64,000 nt of DNA from contig CP115858.1 in NCBI GenBank assembly GCA_027920525.1, forward strand, positions 3,038,001 to 3,102,000, given 5' to 3'. This DNA is from Chryseobacterium daecheongense. Its GTDB lineage: Bacteria > Bacteroidota > Bacteroidia > Flavobacteriales > Weeksellaceae. Made by a program: the position numbers and the translations under genes. How positions within the stretch are numbered: position 1 is the first letter of the stretch; the number at the start of each line of letters is the position of its first letter. Below are positions 16,100-25,349 of this stretch, piece after piece. Under the pieces are notes generated by a model. That model was not told where the DNA came from. It made no database searches and saw only the letters and a program-made list of their open reading frames with translations.

Positions 16100-16630
16100 A
16101 TGAAAAAAATAATTATTCCATTGATGCTGATGTGCTCAATATCAATATTTTCCCAGGTCACAGTGGGAGCTCCCTCAATGACTGAAAACAACAGATGGAC
16201 TTTCGGAGGCGGGATCGGTTTAGGTTTTGGAAGCAACAGCGCATTTTCTCTTCAGGCAGCTCCGAGGGTAGGATACAGGTTAACCGATGATCTTGAAGCG
16301 GGAGTATTGGGAAGTGTTTCCTGGCAGACATCAGACTATTATAGATCAACGATGTTCGGGGTTGGTCCTTTTGTGAATTACTATTTCGCAAGATCCTTTT
16401 ATGTAGGGGCGAATCTTCAACATTATTTTATAAATTATCATGATAAATTTTATGATTATAAAGATAACCGGGAAGAAACGGCACTATATCTGGGAGGAGG
16501 ATATATGCAAAGGATAGGGGGGAATTCCTTTATGCAGCTGGGATTGATGTACAATGTTTTATGGAAAGAGAATTCAAGTGTTTTTTCAAGTGGATTGGTT
16601 CCGAACATTGGATTCGTTGTGGGATTGTAG
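16100..16630 (+). CDS. Small outer-membrane beta-barrel protein
   Basis: 176 residues from ATG 16100, preferred over the upstream in-frame start at 16043 because it begins exactly at a signal peptide (MKKIIIPLMLM to IFSQ). The mature part alternates hydrophobic and polar residues with many glycines and aromatics (FGGGIGLGFG, PRVGYRLTDDLEAGV, YLGGGYMQRIGG), the pattern of an eight-stranded OmpA/OmpW-like porin-family barrel. Specific function unknown. Single gene. Confidence 0.78.
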   Translation: MKKIIIPLMLMCSISIFSQVTVGAPSMTENNRWTFGGGIGLGFGSNSAFSLQAAPRVGYRLTDDLEAGVLGSVSWQTSDYYRSTMFGVGPFVNYYFARSFYVGANLQHYFINYHDKFYDYKDNREETALYLGGGYMQRIGGNSFMQLGLMYNVLWKENSSVFSSGLVPNIGFVVGL

Positions 16631-16686
16631 TTTTATTGCGGTGGTTTAATCAACATCAAAAAATGGATTGTTAAAATATTACAGGA

Positions 16687-17268
16687 ATGAAGGGCGAAAA
16701 TTTTTCAAATAATGGTTTGATAAGTTTCATTAAAAATACTTATCCTGTATCAGATTTTACTGCCAATCTTATTGCCGACAATTTTGAACCTGTAATTTTA
16801 CCGAAACATCAGCTTACCTTAAGAGAAGGAAGTATTAATTCTGATTATATTTTTCTCGAGACAGGCTACATGCGTTCATATGTGTTGGATATTGATGGAA
16901 ATGAGGTAACAACGAATATATTCAAGCCCAATGAAATGGTTTTTGAAGTAGAATCTTATTTTCAAAGAAAACCGTCAAATGAAAATATTGAAACAATTAC
17001 AAGATGTATTGTCTGGATTGGAAAATACGAAAAATGCCAACGACTTTTTCATACCTTACCAGAGTTTAGAGAATTTGGAAGAGCTATTTTGGTGAAAGGA
17101 TTTACGGAGCTTAAACAACGTACCGTTTCCATGATTAAAGAAAAATCCGAAAGGAGATATGAAAATTTATTATTAGAATCGCCAGATATTTTCCGGAATG
17201 TTCCTTTAAAATTTATTGCATCTTATCTTGGAATTACAAATACTTCTTTAAGCCGGTTGAGAAAATAA
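16687..17268 (+). CDS. Crp/Fnr-family transcription regulator
   Basis: 193 residues. The N-terminal part (about 20-120) is a cyclic-nucleotide-binding-type beta roll (REGSINSDYIFLETGYMRSYV, NEMVFEVESYF), and the C-terminus ends in the recognition helix SYLGITNTSLSRLRK. Many Flavobacteriia encode numerous such proteins with a cNMP fold but no conserved cyclic-AMP contacts, so the ligand is unclear. The next gene, a membrane protein 71 bases downstream, may be a target or co-transcribed. Confidence 0.88.
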   Translation: MKGENFSNNGLISFIKNTYPVSDFTANLIADNFEPVILPKHQLTLREGSINSDYIFLETGYMRSYVLDIDGNEVTTNIFKPNEMVFEVESYFQRKPSNENIETITRCIVWIGKYEKCQRLFHTLPEFREFGRAILVKGFTELKQRTVSMIKEKSERRYENLLLESPDIFRNVPLKFIASYLGITNTSLSRLRK

Positions 17269-17339
17269 TATAAAAAATTGCCAATTGGTAATTTTTTTAT
17301 AAAGTATGAAGCTGAAATTTGCATAATAAATGATACATT

Positions 17340-17945
17340 ATGCAAACAGAAAACATTCAACAGACGGGCTTGGAAAAGCGTATCGCGCTTATTCTGATCT
17401 TTTGGGGAGCAGGAAGTTTTTTATTAGGTTTTTTTAATATTTTCAGCCTTATTCCGCGCCTGCTTTTTGGCGTCTTAATTGCTTCAATACTTTTGGTCTT
17501 GATTATTATTTATCAGTCCAAACCTTCTTTTAGAACTTTCTCCGACTCTATTCCTTTAAAGGGGATTGCTCTTTTTCATGTTTGGAGAATTTTTGCGGGC
17601 TGGATTTTTATTTCATATACTGGAAAACTGTCAGAAACATTTATTAATAATGCGGCTTATGGAGATATTATTTCAGGAATCCTTGCTGCCACCGTTTTTG
17701 TTTTCGGACGTACCAAGCTAAGCTATTATATTTTCAATATTATTGGCTCGCTAGATTTTATTATTGCTGTAGGAACGGGGGTTTTTCTTACCATTACAGA
17801 AAATAATGAAATGGCTCCGATTATTCAGTTACCGTTAATCATGATTCCGCTATTTGGAGTTCCTCTTTCCGGCTTTACCCATTTTATTTCTTTAAAGCGT
17901 CTTTTAAAAATGAAGAATAAAAAGCTTTCAGATATTATTGAATGA
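17340..17945 (+). CDS. Multi-span membrane protein, unknown
   Basis: 201 residues with about six hydrophobic segments (roughly 14-31, 36-55, 75-92, 105-122, 132-150, 158-180) and a short basic tail. I do not recognise the family. It follows the Crp/Fnr regulator on the same strand and is closed by a strong terminator shared with clpC on the other strand. Confidence 0.7.
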   Translation: MQTENIQQTGLEKRIALILIFWGAGSFLLGFFNIFSLIPRLLFGVLIASILLVLIIIYQSKPSFRTFSDSIPLKGIALFHVWRIFAGWIFISYTGKLSETFINNAAYGDIISGILAATVFVFGRTKLSYYIFNIIGSLDFIIAVGTGVFLTITENNEMAPIIQLPLIMIPLFGVPLSGFTHFISLKRLLKMKNKKLSDIIE

Positions 17946-17969
17946 CAGCTAATAAAATTTTAAATAATA

Positions 17970-18000
17970 AAAAAGCACGGAAAATACTTCCGTGCTTTTT
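17970..18000. terminator. Bidirectional terminator between the membrane protein and clpC
   Basis: AAAAAGCACGGAA (17970-17982) and TTCCGTGCTTTTT (17988-18000), loop AATAC. A 13-bp perfect stem serving both convergent genes. Confidence 0.9.
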
Positions 18001-18020
18001 ATTTTAACAAAATTATTTAT

Positions 18021-20552
18021 TTATTGAGAAGACTTTTCAGTCGTCTTTTTGGTCTTTTGAGCCTTGCCGGTTAATCCGTCTTTAGCTTCATTTACATCAA
18101 GAACAATTGTTTCTCCTTCATTTAATTGCTTGTTTACCAGCATTTCTGCCAATAAATCCTCAATGTATTTCTGGATTGCTCTTTTCAATGGTCTTGCACC
18201 AAAATCTTTATCCCATCCTTTTTCAGAAATAAAATCTTTAGCTGCTTCAGTTAAATCAACTTTATATCCTAATTTATCAAGTCTGGTGTAAAGCTTATTT
18301 AATTCCAGATCAATGATTTTCTTGATATCAGTCTGTTCAAGAGAGTTAAAGATCACGATGTCATCAATTCTGTTCAGGAATTCAGGAGCAAATGCTTTCT
18401 TAAGGGCATTTTCAATTGTGCTTCTTGCTCTGTTGTCTGTATTTGACTTCTTAGCAGAAGTTCCGAATCCAACACCATCCCCAAAGTCTTTAAGGTCTCT
18501 TGTTCCGATGTTTGAAGTAAGAATAATGATCGTGTTTCTGAAATCAATTTTTCTACCTAAACTATCTGTAACATGTCCTTCATCCAGAATCTGTAATAAG
18601 ATATTGAATACATCAGGGTGAGCTTTTTCAATCTCATCAAGAAGAACTACCGCATAAGGTTTTCTTCTCACAGCTTCAGTAAGCTGACCTCCTTCCTCAT
18701 ATCCAACATATCCCGGAGGCGCACCTACCAATCTTGATACGGCGAATTTTTCCATATATTCACTCATATCAATTCGGATCAATGCTTCATCTGAATCGAA
18801 AAGTTCTCTTGCCATTACCTTGGCAAGCTCAGTCTTACCAACACCGGTTGTTCCTAAGAAGATAAATGTTCCGATCGGACGATTTGGATCTTTAAGACCC
18901 GCTCTGTTACGTTGAATAGCTTTAACTACTTTTCTTACAGCATCTTCCTGTCCGATAACTTTTCCGTTCAGGTTGTTGTCCATCTGAGCTAATTTATCAA
19001 GCTCATTTTTACCAACTTTGGTTACAGGAACACCACTCATCATGGAAACTACCTCTGCAACGTTTTCTTCTGTAACCGTTTCTTTTTTCTCTTTTACATC
19101 CTTATCCCACTGATCTTGTGCGGCATTAAGCTCCATTTGAAGTCTTTCCTCCTCATCTTTAAGCTTTCTGGCTTCAAGATAATCCTGAGCTTTTACAGCT
19201 TTCTGCTTCATTTCTTTGATGTCCTCAATTTTCTTTTCGAATTCAATGATTTCGGTAGGAACTTTCATGTTTTTGATATAAACACGGGAACCTGCTTCGT
19301 CCATTGCATCAATCGCTTTATCCGGTAGGAAACGATCTGTAATATATCTTGATGTAAGATTCACACAAGCCAATATGGCTTCTGGTGTATAAATCACATT
19401 ATGATGCTCTTCATACTTATCTTTGATCTGATTTAAAATCTGAATGGTTTCGTCAATAGAGGTAGGCTCTACCATTACTTTCTGGAATCTTCTCTCTAAT
19501 GCTCCATCTTTTTCAATATATTGACGGTATTCATCCAAAGTAGTGGCTCCGATGCATTGAATTTCTCCTCTTGCAAGAGCCGGCTTAAACATATTGGAGG
19601 CATCCAGACTTCCTGTAGAGCTTCCTGCACCTACAATAGTGTGAAGCTCGTCAATGAATAGGATAACATCCCTATTCTTTTCCAATTCCGTCATGATCGC
19701 CTTCATTCTTTCCTCGAACTGACCACGGTATTTCGTTCCTGCAACTAAACTTGCTAGATCCAGTGTGATCACTCTTTTACCAAAAAGAACTCTGGAAACC
19801 TTTTTTTGCTGGATTCTTAAAGCTAATCCTTCTGCAATAGCAGATTTACCCACTCCGGGCTCTCCGATAAGAAGCGGATTGTTTTTCTTTCTGCGGGAAA
19901 GAATCTGAGAAACCCTCTCGATTTCTTTCTCACGTCCGATTACAGGATCCAACTTCCCATCCCTTGCTAAAGATGTAAGGTCTCTACCAAAATTATCCAG
20001 CGTAGGAGTTTTGCTCTTTGCAGCGCCTAAATTTCCTGCCGGTTTTCTCATCTGCTCAAATTCTTCTCTTTCATCATCATCATCATAAGCACTCATCTGA
20101 GGTGATTGTCCGGAATTTTTAAGCATTGTCTGGTACTCTCTTGAAACGCCTTCATAGTCGATATCGTAAGCGCCTAATATATTTGAGGTGGGATCTTCAT
20201 ATTTATAAAGAATACCTAAAAGTAAATGAACGGTATTAATTTCATTACTTTTGTATTGTCGGCATTCTAACTCTGCACGTTTAACGGCATGATCTGCCAT
20301 TTTCGTGAAAGAAATATTGGTTACCTCCTCAGAAATAGGATTAAGACTTGCTGTATTTAGAGTTTCAATTTTTCTTCTGATTTGTGTTAAATCGGCATTA
20401 AGGTTTTGAAGGATTTCTTTTGCAGAGTTTTCTGTTTTTATAATACCTAAAAGTAGATGTTCTGTATTAAGAAATTCACTTTTCAGCCTTTTAGCTTCAT
20501 TTTTGCTCTGTTTGAACACTTGGCTCAAACCTTGTGAAAACTTATAATCCAT
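18021..20552 (-). CDS. clpC: ATP-dependent Clp protease ATP-binding subunit ClpC
   Basis: 843 residues from the ATG at 20552; the frame is open to a TTG at 20564, but a start at MDYKFSQGL is normal for the family. The N-terminal double Clp-N repeat spans about 1-140. The first AAA module has Walker A GEPGVGKSA and Walker B ILFIDELH. A middle domain with a UVR-like segment (DYLEARKLKDEEERLQ) follows, then the second AAA module (GTTGVGKTE, VVLLDEIEKAHPD) and the ClpB/ClpC-type D2-small domain. It unfolds proteins for ClpP in the cytoplasm. Single gene with its own terminator. Confidence 0.95.
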   Translation of the reverse strand: MDYKFSQGLSQVFKQSKNEAKRLKSEFLNTEHLLLGIIKTENSAKEILQNLNADLTQIRRKIETLNTASLNPISEEVTNISFTKMADHAVKRAELECRQYKSNEINTVHLLLGILYKYEDPTSNILGAYDIDYEGVSREYQTMLKNSGQSPQMSAYDDDDEREEFEQMRKPAGNLGAAKSKTPTLDNFGRDLTSLARDGKLDPVIGREKEIERVSQILSRRKKNNPLLIGEPGVGKSAIAEGLALRIQQKKVSRVLFGKRVITLDLASLVAGTKYRGQFEERMKAIMTELEKNRDVILFIDELHTIVGAGSSTGSLDASNMFKPALARGEIQCIGATTLDEYRQYIEKDGALERRFQKVMVEPTSIDETIQILNQIKDKYEEHHNVIYTPEAILACVNLTSRYITDRFLPDKAIDAMDEAGSRVYIKNMKVPTEIIEFEKKIEDIKEMKQKAVKAQDYLEARKLKDEEERLQMELNAAQDQWDKDVKEKKETVTEENVAEVVSMMSGVPVTKVGKNELDKLAQMDNNLNGKVIGQEDAVRKVVKAIQRNRAGLKDPNRPIGTFIFLGTTGVGKTELAKVMARELFDSDEALIRIDMSEYMEKFAVSRLVGAPPGYVGYEEGGQLTEAVRRKPYAVVLLDEIEKAHPDVFNILLQILDEGHVTDSLGRKIDFRNTIIILTSNIGTRDLKDFGDGVGFGTSAKKSNTDNRARSTIENALKKAFAPEFLNRIDDIVIFNSLEQTDIKKIIDLELNKLYTRLDKLGYKVDLTEAAKDFISEKGWDKDFGARPLKRAIQKYIEDLLAEMLVNKQLNEGETIVLDVNEAKDGLTGKAQKTKKTTEKSSQ

Positions 20553-20679
20553 AATATATCTCAATTAGAATAAAGATAGAATTATCTTTTATTCATTATT
20601 CTAAATTACAAATATTTTACCAAAAATCAATTAATGACTTTATGGCAGAAAAAAGTTTTATTATCTTATTGAAAATGAC

Positions 20680-20687
20680 TAAGTTTG
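20680..20687 (+). promoter_or_regulatory. Minus-7 box for the YgjV-like/GT4 pair
   Basis: TAAGTTTG, an exact TAnnTTTG, 19 bases before the ATG at 20707. No clear minus-33 element. Confidence 0.45.
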
Positions 20688-20706
20688 TGTCCCTTAAATT
20701 TTTCTT

Positions 20707-20931
20707 ATGAACCCCGAAATTGCTGCTTATATAGGATATTCTGCTTCACTTTTTCTTGTGTTGAGCTTTATATTGAAAGATGTAAGAAAAATTAGAATCG
20801 TAAATATGATCGGCTGTATTTGTTTTGTCATTTATGGTATCTTTAACGGAATGCTCTGGCCGGTTATTATACCCAACGGATTGATCTGTATCATACAGAT
20901 TTACCATTTAATGGCCGGAAAGAAAAGTTAA
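20707..20931 (+). CDS. Three-helix membrane protein, YgjV/SemiSWEET-like
   Basis: 74 residues forming three membrane helices (about 5-24, 31-50, 52-69). The pattern GYSASLFLVLSFILKDVRKIR then NMIGCICFVIYGIFNG resembles the YgjV family, which is related to half-transporter SemiSWEET proteins that move sugars as dimers. The classic PQ motif is not present, so transport is not assured. The stop overlaps the start of the glycosyltransferase gene (TAATG), so the two are coupled. Confidence 0.65.
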   Translation: MNPEIAAYIGYSASLFLVLSFILKDVRKIRIVNMIGCICFVIYGIFNGMLWPVIIPNGLICIIQIYHLMAGKKS

Positions 20932-22025
20932 TGAAAAAAAAGATAATTACATCTGCTTTTAGTAATCTTTATACAGATCAGCGAATAGAAAAGGTCTGTC
21001 ACACCTTGTATGAAAACGGATACTCCCTGGAACTGATCGGAAACGACTGGGGTGGAGCTGAGAAAATCACAAGACCTTATCCTTTCTCAAGAATTATGCT
21101 GGTTTCTAAAAGTTTAAAGACGGCTTATTTTGAATTTAACTGGAAATTGTACAAAGAACTGAAAAGGAAAGCTGATAAGAATACCATTCTTCATGCTAAT
21201 GATATTGACGCTCTTCTTCCCAATTATCTTATCGCAAAAAAATTAAAGATCCCTTTAATTTTTGACAGTCATGAAATTTTTTCCGAAATGCCAGCCATTC
21301 AGGGCAAAATGTCACAAAAAATATGGCGTTACCTGGAAAAAAAAGTACTTCCTAACTTAAAATTCATGATAACAGCCAGCGGAAGTTATGCAAAATGGTT
21401 TAAAGAAAAATATCATGTAGAGGCTACAGTGGTACAAAATGCACCAAAAAAAATAAACTTTCCAATAGATATTCCCGATAATAAGCCTAAAGTATTTTTA
21501 TACCAGGGTGCAATAAATCCTTTTAGGGGAATTGATAAAGCAATTCTGGCTATGCATCATATTGATGATGCTGTTTTCAAGATTGCAGGAGATGGTCCCA
21601 AAAAGAAGGAATATGAAGAGCTGGTAGCTCGTGAGAATCTACAGCATAAAGTTGAGTTTTTGGGCAAGCTGGTGCCTGAAGATCTAAGAAAAATTACTCT
21701 TACCGCAGATGTAGGGATGAGTATCGAGGAAAATGGCGGGGACAGCTACTTATACTCCCTTCCGAATAAAGTCTTGGACTGTATTCAGGCAAGGGTTCCA
21801 TTAATTATGGCTGATCTCCCTGAAATGCGTAATATAAGAATGCAGTTTGATGTTGGTGAGATCATTAAGGACCATCAGCCGGAAAATATTGCAGATGCTG
21901 TTTTCAGAATTTTAAATAAGGGAAGAAAGGGTTATCAGGATGAATTGAAAAAAGCCTCGGAATTGCTTTGTTGGGAAAATGAAGAACTAAAACTTCTGGA
22001 AGTTTTTAGAAAGGCATCTCAATAA
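20931..22025 (+). CDS. Glycosyltransferase family 4-like protein
   Basis: 364 residues with two Rossmann-like halves (GT-B). The N-terminal half ends with the helix IWRYLEKKVLPNLKFMITAS. The C-terminal half has the nucleotide-sugar site pattern of GT4 enzymes: YQGAINPFRGIDKA, FKIAGDGPKKKEYE, and the acidic region GGDSYLYSLPNKVLDCIQA. It should transfer a sugar onto a lipid-linked or surface glycan in the cytoplasm. It is translationally coupled to the small membrane protein upstream. GT9 and GT2 genes follow after sufE. Confidence 0.88.
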   Translation: MKKKIITSAFSNLYTDQRIEKVCHTLYENGYSLELIGNDWGGAEKITRPYPFSRIMLVSKSLKTAYFEFNWKLYKELKRKADKNTILHANDIDALLPNYLIAKKLKIPLIFDSHEIFSEMPAIQGKMSQKIWRYLEKKVLPNLKFMITASGSYAKWFKEKYHVEATVVQNAPKKINFPIDIPDNKPKVFLYQGAINPFRGIDKAILAMHHIDDAVFKIAGDGPKKKEYEELVARENLQHKVEFLGKLVPEDLRKITLTADVGMSIEENGGDSYLYSLPNKVLDCIQARVPLIMADLPEMRNIRMQFDVGEIIKDHQPENIADAVFRILNKGRKGYQDELKKASELLCWENEELKLLEVFRKASQ

Positions 22026-22044
22026 ATTATCTTTACAAAAATGG

Positions 22045-22052
22045 TATCTTTG
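22045..22052 (+). promoter_or_regulatory. Minus-7 box for sufE
   Basis: TATCTTTG, exact TAnnTTTG, 19 bases before the sufE ATG. It suggests sufE and the following glycosyltransferases can be transcribed separately from the GT4 gene. Confidence 0.45.
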
Positions 22053-22071
22053 CATAAAGAATTGTTAAAAG

Positions 22072-22491
22072 ATGACCATTAAAGAAAAACAGCAGGAAAT
22101 AATAGACGAATTTGCATTTCTTGACGATTGGGAGCAGAAGTATGAATATATTATTGACCTTGGTAAAGAATTGAAAGGGCTTTCAGAAGACAAGAAAACA
22201 GATGCTAATCTTATTAAAGGATGCCAGAGTAAAGTATGGATTGATGCTGAATTTAAAGACGGCAAACTTTATTTTGATGCTGATTCTGATGGTATTTTAC
22301 CAAAAGGAATTGTTTCTCTTCTGGTTAGTATTTACAGCGGGCATTCTACAGAGGAAATTCTGGATTCGGATTTCCAGTTTATTTCAGAGATCGGACTTCA
22401 GGAGTTTCTTTCTCCTTCCAGAGCCAATGGACTAATGGCAATGACTAAACAGATTAAATTTTATGCAGTTGCCTATCAACTGAAGTCGTAG
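22072..22491 (+). CDS. sufE: Cysteine desulfurase sulfur acceptor SufE
   Basis: 139 residues. SufE takes persulfide sulfur from SufS and passes it to the SufBCD scaffold for Fe-S cluster assembly. The acceptor cysteine is C51 in the conserved GCQSKVW. The rest (SEDKKTDANLIKG, LLVSIYSGHSTEEIL, RANGLMAMTKQIKFYA) is typical. Other suf genes are not in this window; it stands alone among glycosyltransferases, with the GT9 gene beginning two bases after its stop. Confidence 0.95.
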   Translation: MTIKEKQQEIIDEFAFLDDWEQKYEYIIDLGKELKGLSEDKKTDANLIKGCQSKVWIDAEFKDGKLYFDADSDGILPKGIVSLLVSIYSGHSTEEILDSDFQFISEIGLQEFLSPSRANGLMAMTKQIKFYAVAYQLKS

Positions 22492-22493
22492 TT

Positions 22494-23459
22494 GTGACAA
22501 GAATTTTAGCATATCGTTTTTCCGCTTTTGGCGACGTTGCGATGACAGCGCCCGTTTTTCGTGAATTCCTTGAACAAAACCCTGATGTAGAAATCGTAAT
22601 GGTTTCCAGAAAAAATTTTGAAAGCTTGTTTTCAGATATTCCCAACATTATTTTTAAAGGAATTAACCTGGATGATTATAAGGGTTTTTTTGGATTAAAC
22701 AGATTGGCCAATGAGTTAATCAGAGAATTTCATCCGGATTTCATAGCTAATTTGCATGATGTAATCAGGACGAAGGTTCTGGATAAAATCTATAGGAGAA
22801 AGGGATACAAAGTATTCAAGATCAATAAAGGAAAAGAAGAAAAGGAAATTCTTACCGATGTCTGGAATCTGGATAAAGTACAACTGAAAAAAACCGTCGA
22901 GCGATATGCAGACGTATTCCGGGAAATGGGGTTTAAAGTGAACTTATCCAATAAATTAAGGCCATCAACACAGCAAAAGTCCGGGATCGGATTTGCTCCT
23001 TTTGCACAACACAAAGGAAAGATGCTTCCCTTGGATAAATCCTATGAACTCGTTAAAATTTTAGCCCAAAAAGATAAAATATATTTCTTCGGAGGCGGAA
23101 AAAATGAAACAGAAACCCTGGAAAGATGGGAACGTGAAATTCCGAATACCCAAAGTCTTTCCGGAAAATTAAACCTTAAACAGGAGCTGGATACAATTGC
23201 AGAACTTAAACTGATGATCTCAATGGATTCTGCCAATATGCACCTTGCCAGCCTTGTGGGAACAAGATGCGTTTCTATCTGGGGATCTACACATCCTTAT
23301 GCCGGTTTTTTAGGGTTTGGACAGAGTGAAGATGATGTGGTGCAAATTAAAGATTTAACATGCCGGCCTTGTTCAGTATTTGGAGATAAGGAATGTTTCA
23401 GAGGAGATTGGGCATGTCTGGAAGAGCTTAATATTCAGAAAATCATTGAAAAAATCTGA
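22494..23459 (+). CDS. Glycosyltransferase family 9 (heptosyltransferase-like)
   Basis: 321 residues, GTG start two bases after the sufE stop. The N-terminus RFSAFGDVAMTAPVFREF matches the GT9 opening (FSxxGDV). The C-terminal donor-site half carries GGGKNETETL, SGKLNLKQELDTIA, and SMDSANMHLASLVG then SIWGSTHP, all diagnostic of heptosyltransferase-type ADP-sugar enzymes of LPS core. The tail has a cysteine cluster (CRPCSVFGDKECF) common in this branch. It overlaps no gene and is followed four bases later by the GT2 gene. Confidence 0.92.
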   Translation: MTRILAYRFSAFGDVAMTAPVFREFLEQNPDVEIVMVSRKNFESLFSDIPNIIFKGINLDDYKGFFGLNRLANELIREFHPDFIANLHDVIRTKVLDKIYRRKGYKVFKINKGKEEKEILTDVWNLDKVQLKKTVERYADVFREMGFKVNLSNKLRPSTQQKSGIGFAPFAQHKGKMLPLDKSYELVKILAQKDKIYFFGGGKNETETLERWEREIPNTQSLSGKLNLKQELDTIAELKLMISMDSANMHLASLVGTRCVSIWGSTHPYAGFLGFGQSEDDVVQIKDLTCRPCSVFGDKECFRGDWACLEELNIQKIIEKI

Positions 23460-23463
23460 TGAA

Positions 23464-24366
23464 ATGAAAATTACAATCTGCATTCCTGTCTATAATTTTG
23501 ATGTCCGGGAATTAGTTTCTGATTTGGAAAAAGAAATTACAGCAAAGACTTTTAATGCAGAAATCATATTAATCGATGATCGGTCTGAAGAACAATTTAA
23601 ACAGATTAATAAAGTTCTCGAAGATAAAGTAGAAAAATTGATCTGTCTGGAAAAAAACATTGGGAGATCAAAAATCCGCAATCTGTTTCTTTCCTATTCA
23701 AAGGGAGATTATTTACTTTTTCTTGATTGTGACGGTAAGATAACAAGTGACCGTTTTCTAGAAAATTACATACAATTTATAAAAGAGAATCCGGATACAA
23801 AGGTGATCTACGGAGGGCGAGTTGTCTCAGAATCACCGGTTGATCAAAACCATTATTTAAGATGGAAATTTGCCGTAGAGCGTGAGAATTTACCGGTTTC
23901 GCTTCGTGTGGAAAATCCTTACTTGAGCTTCCAAACAAATAATTTTATCATTGATCGGAATATCCTCAAGAAAGTTCCGTTTAATCCCGAATTTCAAAGC
24001 TATGGGTACGAAGATCTGTTATTTGCAATGGACTTAAAATCCAGTCATATAAAAATTAACCATCTACAAAATCCTGTATTCAACAATGATGTAGAAGATA
24101 ATCAACTCTACCTTGAAAAAGTAAAAGAATCGGTAGGTAGTTTATCTCAAATGCTTCAAAACAAACAACTCAGTGCAAAACTTTCCGAAATTAAACTGGT
24201 AAAAGCGTACAGGGCTATAAAAAGGCTTGGTTTAAAAAGCTTATTTACCATTTTCTTTAGGGTTAGCAGGCCAAGGATAGAGCGTAAGCTTTTAAAGGGA
24301 AATATCAACCTTAAATACCTTGATTTTTATAAGCTGGGATTACTACTGAATGTAGCGGATATCTGA
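23464..24366 (+). CDS. Glycosyltransferase family 2 protein
   Basis: 300 residues from ATG 23464, chosen over the in-frame start at 23380 that lies inside the GT9 gene. GT-A fold: ICIPVYNFDVRELV, IILIDDRSEE, NIGRSKIRNLF, and the DxD-type motif FLDCDGKI. The acceptor-side motif is YGYEDLLFAMDL. It lies four bases after the GT9 gene, so the two probably act on the same surface glycan. The C-terminal 70 residues are basic and may lie along the membrane. Confidence 0.92.
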   Translation: MKITICIPVYNFDVRELVSDLEKEITAKTFNAEIILIDDRSEEQFKQINKVLEDKVEKLICLEKNIGRSKIRNLFLSYSKGDYLLFLDCDGKITSDRFLENYIQFIKENPDTKVIYGGRVVSESPVDQNHYLRWKFAVERENLPVSLRVENPYLSFQTNNFIIDRNILKKVPFNPEFQSYGYEDLLFAMDLKSSHIKINHLQNPVFNNDVEDNQLYLEKVKESVGSLSQMLQNKQLSAKLSEIKLVKAYRAIKRLGLKSLFTIFFRVSRPRIERKLLKGNINLKYLDFYKLGLLLNVADI

Positions 24367-24404
24367 AAGATTTTCTTTATTAGAATCATTTCAGGTAAAA
24401 ATGA

Positions 24405-24427
24405 AGCATTGACAAAATGCCAATGCT
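24405..24427 (-). terminator. Weak hairpin after the DUF4280-module lipoprotein
   Basis: AGCATTG (24405-24411) pairs with CAATGCT (24421-24427); on the minus strand TTTTT follows after three bases. Confidence 0.35.
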
Positions 24428-24442
24428 ACGATTGAAAATTAA

Positions 24443-25345
24443 TTATCTTATTACTTCTAGAGGAGCGCCTTTTTTTGGACGATGAAGTACCAATTCATAG
24501 ATTTCTGTACTTTTGTCTTTAAGTTTTGCCTGCAAAGCTGATTCATCTTTATTTTTTTCATCAGTCCTGATTAAAGCAACCATTCTTCCATTACCATAAA
24601 AAACCATTTTATAATTGTCTATCGGTAAAACTTCAACGATATTCTGAATCGTTTCCGATGTTTCTGCCTGGTCCTTTTTGCTCTCAGCAGAAGAAAGATA
24701 TAAGGCCTTGTCAATTTCGGCATCTCGGACTTTTGTTTTTGTGAGAAAACTACCAATATCTTTTTTCTGCAGAATTTCCCTGAAATGATTATAAGTCTCT
24801 AAGACCTCTTTCAGAAGAGCATCTTTATCTTCATTCAACAGAACAGCGGAGTGGGACCATCCTGATACCTGATAGGGAACATTAGAAGTAAAATCCCAGG
24901 ATTGAGTAATCTCTTTTGAGGGCTTACTGGTTTCTGCATTAAACTTACAATCTACTATTACCTCATAGTCAGGGGAATCAAATGAAGCATACTTTAAAAT
25001 TCTGAATTTATAATATTTAAGCTCGTTTTCATCCAGTTCTTTATCCGACTTCAAAATAACTTTAACGGTTTGTTTTCCCGGGCCTAAAATTTCACGATTA
25101 ATAGGCAAGGTCAACGATGTTCCGCCATTTTTGTAATAATAGGCAACCAGGATATCATTAATGTAAACCTGAAAATCGCCAGCTGCATCAAGGCTTAATG
25201 CATATAAAGGTTGAGAAGCCATATTTTGTGTTGTTTTTTTTTCGTAATTACTTTTATTTGATGGAGATGTATGAGACGCTGTATCTTTTTTTTGACAGCT
25301 TATCATGTTGAATAGCAATAAGCCAAATAATATCTTTTTGTTCAT
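24443..25345 (-). CDS. Lipoprotein of the DUF4280 module
   Basis: 300 residues from the ATG at 25345; the upstream in-frame start lies inside the preceding gene. A lipobox MISC with Cys17 marks a lipoprotein. A Ser/Thr/Lys linker (about 18-45) leads to a beta-rich part (SLDAAGDFQVYINDILVAYYY) and a helical/beta C-terminal half. I recognise no family. It starts four bases after the 928-residue gene, so it is the last gene of the module. A periplasm-facing lipoprotein next to a putative effector could be an immunity protein, which is inference only. Confidence 0.75.
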   Translation of the reverse strand: MNKKILFGLLLFNMISCQKKDTASHTSPSNKSNYEKKTTQNMASQPLYALSLDAAGDFQVYINDILVAYYYKNGGTSLTLPINREILGPGKQTVKVILKSDKELDENELKYYKFRILKYASFDSPDYEVIVDCKFNAETSKPSKEITQSWDFTSNVPYQVSGWSHSAVLLNEDKDALLKEVLETYNHFREILQKKDIGSFLTKTKVRDAEIDKALYLSSAESKKDQAETSETIQNIVEVLPIDNYKMVFYGNGRMVALIRTDEKNKDESALQAKLKDKSTEIYELVLHRPKKGAPLEVIR

Positions 25346-25349
25346 TGTA

